A stretch of DNA of 64,000 nucleotides. Origin: Apophysomyces variabilis (taxonomy: Eukaryota; Mucoromycota; Mucoromycetes; Mucorales; Mucoraceae). The position numbers and the translations under genes are program-made. The notes beneath the pieces were generated by a model, which did not search any database, was not told the DNA's origin, and saw only the letters and a list, made by a program, of their open reading frames with translations. Shown piece after piece: positions 57,096-64,000 of this stretch. Location of the stretch: NCBI GenBank assembly GCA_002749535.1, contig MZZL01000375.1, positions 124,001-188,000 of the forward strand. Reading direction: 5' to 3'. Within the stretch, counting starts at the first letter, position 1. Each line of letters opens with the position of its first letter.

Positions 57096-60000
57096 ATGTC
57101 TGCCTCTGAAAACAACAACACGTCATGGGCCGGTGCTATTCCTGCCGCTCAGGGACTTTACAATCCAGAATTTGAAAAGGATGCATGTGGTGTGGGTTTC
57201 ATGGTACATGTCAAGGGCCATCGGTCACACAAAATTCTTTCCGATGCCAGCAACATCCTCTGTAACATGACCCACCGTGGTGCTAGTGGAGCTGATATTC
57301 GCGACGGTGATGGCGCAGGCGTCATGACTGGCATCCCTCACCAATTCTTCGTGAATGAAACCTCGCGTGAACTAGGCATCCAACTCCCTGCTGAAGGACA
57401 ATATGCTGTCGGTAATCTCTTCATGAAGGGAGACGCTGAAAGCTTAGCCGAAAGCAAAAAAGTATTTGAGGACCTCGCCCAGTCACTTCATCTCAAGGTC
57501 CTCGGTTGGCGTTCGGTTCCCCGCGACTCCACCATCATCGGTCCAGCTGCCAAATCTAAGGAACCCGCCATTGAACAACCTTTCGTCGTATTGAATGATC
57601 CATCCAAAGCCGACCAACCATTCGACGAAGCTTATTTCGAACGTCAACTCTACGTCCTTCGAAAGCATGCCACCCATACTCTCACCATGAAGAAATGGTT
57701 CTATGTATGTTCTTTGTCGAACAAGAACATCGTCTACAAAGGCCAGCTCACGCCCAAACAAGTCTACCAGTACTTCCACGATCTCAACAATGTTCAATAC
57801 ACCACTCACTTTGCCTTGGTTCACTCTCGTTTCTCCACCAATACTTTCCCCTCATGGGACCGTGCTCAACCCATGCGCTGGTGTGCACACAATGGTAAGC
57901 TTAATTTTCTTCTTTTTTTGGGTTCTCGGTCACGAGGAGGATGGTGTAACGTGAGATATGATCCTGGAACAGAAATCTATCTTTCTTTTACCGCTTATCT
58001 GACCCACGTGAAAATCTTTGTGTTGCCTTAGGTGAAATTAACACGCTGCGTGGCAACAAGAATTGGATGCGTTCTCGCGAAGGTGTCATGACCTCGGACA
58101 AATTCGGTGATGAGCTCGAGTTGCTCTACCCCATCATTGAAGAAGGTGGTTCCGATTCGGCTGCCTTTGATAACGTCCTTGAACTTTTGGTGATCAATGG
58201 TGTCTTGACCTTGCCTGAAGCCGTGATGATGATGATCCCCGAGGCCTGGCAGAACAATGACGCCATGGCCCCCGAAATGAAGGCCTTTTACCGATGGGCT
58301 GCCTCGCTCATGGAACCCTGGGATGGTCCGGCTTTGTTCACCTTCTCCGATGGTCGCTACTGTGGTGCTTCCCTTGATCGAAATGGTCTCCGTCCTTGCC
58401 GCTTCTATGTTACCTCCGATGACATCATGATCTGTGCCTCCGAAGTGGGTACCGTTTTTGTGGACCCCGAGACCATTGTACAGAAAGGTCGTCTGCAACC
58501 CGGTCGTATGCTCTTGGTGGATACCGTCGAAGGTGTGATCGTCGATGACAAGCAATTGAAGCGTCAGACCGCTGCCAAGTTCAACTTTGGTGAATGGATC
58601 AAGAACCAAAAGATTGCTTTGGAGGATATTGTCAAACAATCCAACGAAGTGGCTCCCTTCGAAGCTCAGTTGGATGAAACCACCGTCCACACCGATCCCC
58701 GCCTCAAGGCGTTTGGTTATACCTTGGAACAGCTGAACCTGATCATGATCCCTATGAGTTCGACCGGAAAGGAAGCCCTTGGTTCAATGGGTAACGATAC
58801 TGCTCTGGCTTGCTTGGCTGAACAACCGCGTTTGATCTATGAGTACTTCCGTGAACTGTTTGCCCAGGTGACCAATCCACCCATTGATCCCATCCGTGAG
58901 GAGATTGTCATGTCGCTCGAGTGCTATGTGGGTCCCGAAGGTAACATCCTGGAGATCGATGAGAAGCAATGTCACAAGTTGACTTTGCCGTCGCCCATCC
59001 TCTCTATGGAAGAGCTGGCTGCTGTCAAATCCATGTCGCGTTTCTACCCTAGCTGGAAGGTGGCCACCATCGATATCACTTTCCGCAAGGAGGATGGCGT
59101 CCAAGGTTATCTCGATGCATTGGAACGTACCTGCAAGGATGCTTCTGAGGCTATCCGCCAAGGTTACAAGGCTATTGTGCTCTCTGACCGCGCCGTGTCT
59201 GCCGACCGCGTAGCAATTTCCTCCCTGATCGCCGTGGGTGGTGTTCACCATCATCTTGTCCGTAACAAGCAGCGTAGCCGCATCGCCTTGATGGTCGAGA
59301 CAGCCGAAGCAAGAGAAGTCCATCACTTCTGTGTCCTTTTGGGTTACGGTGCCGATGCCGTCTGTCCTTACTTGGCCATGGAAGCCATGATCAAGCTTCA
59401 CAGAGAGGGTGCTGTTCACGAGGGTTTGACACCAGAGAAATTGATATACAACTTCAAGAAGGGTATCGACAACGGTATTCTGAAGGTGATGTCCAAGATG
59501 GGTATTTCGACCTTGGCCTCGTACAAGGGTGCTCAGATCTTTGAGGCCCTGGGTATTGATGATACCGTGATCTCGCGCTGCTTTGCTGGTACTGCTTCCC
59601 GTATCAAGGGTGTGACCTTTGATATCTTTGCCCACGATGCTTTGACACTGCACGAGAGTGGCTATCCTTCGCGCAACATCGTCCAACCCATCAGTTTGCC
59701 CGAATCAGGTGAATACCACTGGCGTGATGGTGGTGAACCTCACATTGCGGATCCCACGGGTATTGCCAACCTTCAGGACGCTGTACGACAAAAGAACCAG
59801 AATGCCTACGATGCCTATGCTCAAAATGCATACGAAGCCATCAAGAAATGTACTCTTCGTGGTATGCTCGAATTCGATTACGACAAGGCCAAGTCCATCC
59901 CCATTGAGCAGGTCGAACCTTGGAATGAGATCGTCAAACGTTTCGTCACTGGTGCCATGTCCTACGGTTCTATTTCCATGGAAGCTCACTCCTCTTTGGC

Positions 60001-63000
60001 CATTGCGATGAACAAGCTCGGTGGTAAATCCAACACAGGTGAAGGTGGTGAGAAGCCAGAAAGATCCATCGTTCGGGAAAATGGCGACAACTTGCGTTCG
60101 GCTATCAAACAAGTGGCTTCTGGTCGTTTCGGTGTCACTTCCTTCTATCTGTCCGACTCGGATGAACTTCAGATTAAGATGGCTCAAGGAGCTAAGCCTG
60201 GTGAAGGTGGTGAACTGGCTGGTGGCAAAGTATCAGAAGAAATTGCTAGCACACGTAAGACGACTCCTGGTATTGGTTTGATCTCTCCTCCCCCACATCA
60301 CGACATTTATTCTATTGAGGATCTGAAGCAATTGATCTATGATCTTAAGTGCTCAAACCCTCGCGCTCGTGTGTCTGTCAAGCTTGTATCCGAAGTCGGT
60401 GTAGGCATTGTCGCCAGTGGTGTAGCCAAGGCTCGTGCGGATCATATCTTGATCTCTGGTCATGATGGTGGTACTGGTGCTTCTCGATGGACTGGTATCA
60501 AGTACGCTGGTTTGCCTTGGGAACTGGGTTTGGCCGAAACTCATCAGACCTTGGTTCTCAACGACTTGCGTGGACGTGTGATTGTCCAGACCGATGGTCA
60601 GATCAAGACTGGTCGCGATATTGCCATTGCCTGTCTTTTGGGTGCTGAAGAGTGGGGTTTCGCTACCACTCCCTTGATTGCCTTGGGTTGTACGATGATG
60701 CGCAAATGTCACTTGGTAAGATTTGAAAGCAAAGCAGACAAAAAATAGTACATGGACTCATCCTGAATTCCTTTTTGCATAGAACACTTGCCCTGTTGGT
60801 ATTGCTACGCAGGACCCAGAGCTTCGCAAGAAATTTGAAGGCAAGCCCGAACATGTGGTCAACTTCTTCTATTACCTTGCTGAGGAACTCCGAGGTTACA
60901 TGGCTAAGCTTGGTTTCCGTACAATCAATGACATGGTTGGTCGTGCCGAATTCTTGAAGGTGAATGACAGCCTCCGTACCTACAAGACTGCCAACCTCGA
61001 CTTGTCGCCTATCCTGACACCCGCCTCTTCTCTCCGTCCTGGTGTGGCTGGTCACTGCGTGAGCAAACAGAAGCATAACTTGCATATCCGCCTCGACAAC
61101 TACTTGATTGAGGAAGCCGAACCAGCCTTGGTGAACAAGGAGCGTGTGGTCATCGATACACCTGTCGTTAATACCGATCGTGCCCTTGGTACCACTCTGT
61201 CTTACCAGGTGTCGAAACGTCATGGCGAAAACGGCCTTCCTGCGGATACTATCCATGTTAAGCTCACTGGTTCTGCTGGTCAGTCTTTGGGTGCTTTCTT
61301 GGCTCCAGGTATTTTCTTCGAGCTTGAGGGTGATGCAAACGACTATGTCGGTAAGGGTCTCTCTGGTGGTAAGATCGCCATCTATCCTCCCAAGAACTCC
61401 CCCTTCAAGTCGGAAGAAAACGTCATCGTCGGTAACGTCTGCTTATACGGCGCCACCAGTGGTAAGGCCTTCTTCCGTGGTATTGCTGCCGAGCGTTTCT
61501 GCGTCCGTAATTCCGGTGCTTCAGCTGTTTGTGAAGGTGTCGGCGATCACGGCTGTGAGTACATGACAGGAGGCCGTGTGGTCATTTTGGGTAGCACTGG
61601 CCGCAACTTCGCTGCTGGTATGTCTGGTGGTATCACCTACGTCTTGGACCTCAACGGTACCTTCAAGTCCAATGTCAACATGGAAATGGTTGAGCTCGAG
61701 ACTGTGAACGACGAGGAGCGCATTGCCGAATTGCGTGATTTGATTGAAGACCACCGACACTACACTGGTTCCGAAATTGCTCAGCGTGTTCTCCAAAACT
61801 TCAACGAATATCTTCCCAAGTTTGTGATGGTCATGCCTACTGAATACCGCCAACTCTTGGAGAAGCAACGTGCCGACAAACTGGCTGCGCTCAAGCCCGT
61901 GGTGGTAGAAGAAGAAAAGCAACCTTGTAAGCGCAAGGCTACTGAGCCTTTGTTGGAGGATCTGGAAGATAGCGTGCTAGATGAGGAGACTATCCTCAAA
62001 CGTCGTGCCAAACTCGACAAGGTCAAGGGCTTCATGAAGTACAAACGTCGCAACGAGCCTTACCGCAACTCTAAGAAGCGTACTTCTGACTGGGAAGAGA
62101 TCAACAACCGTCTCTCGCGCCCTGAGCTTCACGAACAGGCTGCTCGTTGTATGGACTGTGGTGTGCCATTCTGTCAATCCGAAACTGGATGTCCTATTGG
62201 TAACATTATCCCCAAGTGGAATGAGTTGATCTACAAGGACAACTGGAAGGATGCATTGGATCGTTTAATGATGACAAACAATTTCCCCGAATTTACAGGT
62301 AAGCATATCTCTTGCTTTCTTTGATGCATTTATATTTACATTGTCATTTTATCATAGGCCGTGTTTGCCCTGCTCCTTGTGAAGGTGCATGTGTTCTTGG
62401 TATTTCTGAGGTGAGTCCAAGAAATAAAAGCCTTTCTTGTGAAAGAAAGCATCTTACTAACTTTATCTTTATAGCCTCCTGTTGCCATTAAGAGTATCGA
62501 ATGTGCGATCATCGACCGCGGTTTCCAAGAAGGCTGGATTGTCCCTCGTCCCCCTGTTCAACGTACTGGCAAGAAGGTTGCTATTATCGGTTCCGGACCA
62601 GCGGGTTTGGCAGCCGCCGACCAATTGAACAAGGCTGGTCATCTTGTCACTGTCTATGACCGAAACGATCGTATTGGTGGTTTGTTGATGTACGGTATCC
62701 CCAACATGAAGTTGGACAAGAAGATCGTTCAACGACGTATCGATTTGCTTGCCGCCGAGGGTATCACTTTCGTGACCCAGACGCATGTTGGTGGAGCCGC
62801 TGACGGTCCTATCTACGCTGGTGATATTTCTGGTGCCAATATCGTTGATGTCAATACCCTCCGAGAAAGCAATGATGCCTTGATTGTCGCTACAGGTGCC
62901 ACCTGGCCTCGCAACCTCGAGATTCCCGGTCGTGATCTGAACGGTATCCACTACGCCATGGAGTTCCTTCACAGCAACACCAAGAGTTTGTTGGACCATC

Positions 63001-63704
63001 AACTGACAAAGGATGATTACCTCAGTGCCAAAGACAAGCATGTGATTGTGATTGGTGGTGGTGATACTGGTAACGACTGTATCGGTACTTCAGTTCGTCA
63101 TGGCTGCAAGTCGGTTGTTAACTTTGAACTGTTGCCTCAACCTCCCGCTGCTCGTGGCAAAGACAACCCATGGCCCCAATTCCCTCGCGTGTTCAAGGTC
63201 GACTATGGTCATTCTGAAGTCCAGGCTCACTTTGGCAAGGATCCCCGTGAATACTGTGTCTTGTCCAAGGAGTTCATCTCCGATGGTAATGGCAATGTGA
63301 AGGGTATTAAGACGGTGCGAGTCGAATGGACCAAGGATGCCAACGGCCGCTGGCAGATGAAGGAGATCCCCGGTTCGGAGCAGCTCTTCGAAGCTGACTT
63401 GGTCTTGCTCTCCATGGGTTTCCTCGGTCCCGAAGAAGCCGTGGTCAAACAGCTCTCGCTCAAACAAGATATCCGAAAGAACATCGAAACACCCAAGGGC
63501 AAATACAGTACTTCGGCTCCCGGTGTGTTCGCTGCTGGTGATTGCCGACGTGGTCAGTCGCTTATTGTTTGGGGTATCAACGAAGGTCGTCAGTGCGCTC
63601 GTGAAGTCGACCAGTTCTTGATGGGTAACACCTATCTCCCCGTGGCTGGCGGTATCAACCAACGCTCCTTCAAATCCAACTCGGTTATCGCTGCCCGTGC
63701 ATAA
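57096..63704 (+). CDS. GLT1: NADH-dependent glutamate synthase (GOGAT), complete
   Basis: Exons 57096-57894, 58032-60715, 60783-62298, 62358-62410 and 62475-63704 sum to 2094 codons (2093 aa; yeast Glt1 2145). It is the eukaryotic single-chain fusion of bacterial alpha and beta subunits. The N-terminal class-II amidotransferase is exposed after a ~30-residue propeptide with nucleophile Cys31 (EKDACGVGF), followed by [10 protein letters not shown]. The FMN/synthase domain contains the 3Fe-4S cysteines in MMRKCHLNTCPVG. The GXGXG-type beta-helix domain follows, then the beta part with 4Fe-4S motifs ([18 protein letters not shown] and [11 protein letters not shown]), FAD motif [10 protein letters not shown] and NAD-binding GGGDTGNDC. 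Reaction: glutamine + 2-oxoglutarate + NADH to two glutamates, working with glutamine synthetase in ammonium assimilation. Start is the first ATG after the CT-rich leader. Upstream GATA sites suggest nitrogen control. Confidence 0.97.
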
Positions 63705-64000
63705 TTTTAATATACATATCCTGCTCTTTTTTTTTATTTTTATATTGTACAGTTAGAATTTTTTTTTCTTTTTCATCTTTATCCATCTCATGCAAAGGAA
63801 GCAAAAAAAATAAAAGGTTAGCTTTGTCGAACAGAATCAGTTTTATTATGACAACTTAATATTTATTGGACATGGTATGGTAACATTAAGTATGTTCTGA
63901 TCTCCAAAGCAGAACAAATGGTAAATCTATAGAAGGCCACTTTAACACTACGAACCTGTCGCATTGCATGTGTTACAATAGTATTTGGATTCTTTGTTCT
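63705..64000 (+). other. 3' flank of GLT1
   Basis: T-rich 3' UTR with an AATAAA-type polyadenylation signal at about 63809-63814. The window ends before the next gene. Confidence 0.5.

Noticed and set aside
58784..59686. 300-codon minus-strand frame inside GLT1, with similar ones at 58028-58690 and 60663-61256
   Set aside because: Codon-bias shadows of the conserved GLT1 exons.
1..64000. CRISPR arrays, bacterial operons, prophage or a biosynthetic gene cluster
   Set aside because: The window is eukaryotic, genes are intron-rich and functionally unrelated, and the repeats found are microsatellites or small mobile-type elements.

Overview
The window is eukaryotic and most likely from a mucoralean fungus (Mucoromycota). 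Protein-coding genes are split by short introns (about 45-120 nt) with GT...AG borders. Coding DNA is moderately GC-rich and intergenic DNA is AT-rich with long A/T runs. Fungal housekeeping genes (CHO2, GPI8, SSA-type Hsp70, NADH-GOGAT) sit beside families typical of Mucorales: two CotH-kinase genes, several F-box/LRR genes and a CBM5/12 chitin-binding miniprotein. The genus cannot be decided from sequence alone. All exon structures were worked out by hand from frame continuity and family similarity; for most intron-containing genes the exon lengths sum to an exact multiple of three.

Layout. 1-7.8 kb, + strand: the 3' part of an E3-like UBE3D/IPA1 gene, an F-box/LRR gene, and a copper P-type ATPase with seven N-terminal metal-binding domains. 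8.0-10.7 kb, - strand: a secreted Asp/Lys/Gly/Trp-rich repeat protein. Its 5' half and promoter appear twice around a single N, which I read as an uncollapsed contig overlap. 13.6-15.9 kb: cytosolic Hsp70 (-) with a heat-shock-element-like promoter. 19.2-26.5 kb: an F-box gene (-), GPI8 (+) and CHO2 (-, 13 exons).

26.5-47.9 kb is a gene-poor accessory segment. It holds a CBM5/12 miniprotein, a 608-aa F-box/LRR protein, a SET-domain protein, two CotH genes about 10 kb apart with mosaic identity, a 7-exon gene of an unnamed family, a 459-bp MITE-like element next to a decayed Tc1/mariner-IS630-type transposase, another decayed coding tract, and a cluster of three hairpins sharing one loop. 48.0-51.7 kb: a steroid 5-alpha-reductase family gene and an NCS2 nucleobase permease resembling bacterial UraA/RutG (both -). 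51.7-57 kb is mostly non-coding with a few weak exon candidates. 57.1-63.7 kb (+) is a complete NADH-dependent glutamate synthase preceded by GATA-factor-like sites.

Functionally the conserved genes cover copper loading of the secretory pathway, ER lipid and GPI-anchor biosynthesis, protein folding, purine/pyrimidine uptake and ammonium assimilation. There is no sign of an operon or a biosynthetic cluster. The least explained parts are the hairpin cluster at 37.4-37.6 kb, the 472-aa family gene at 38.4-40.2 kb and the CotH pair.
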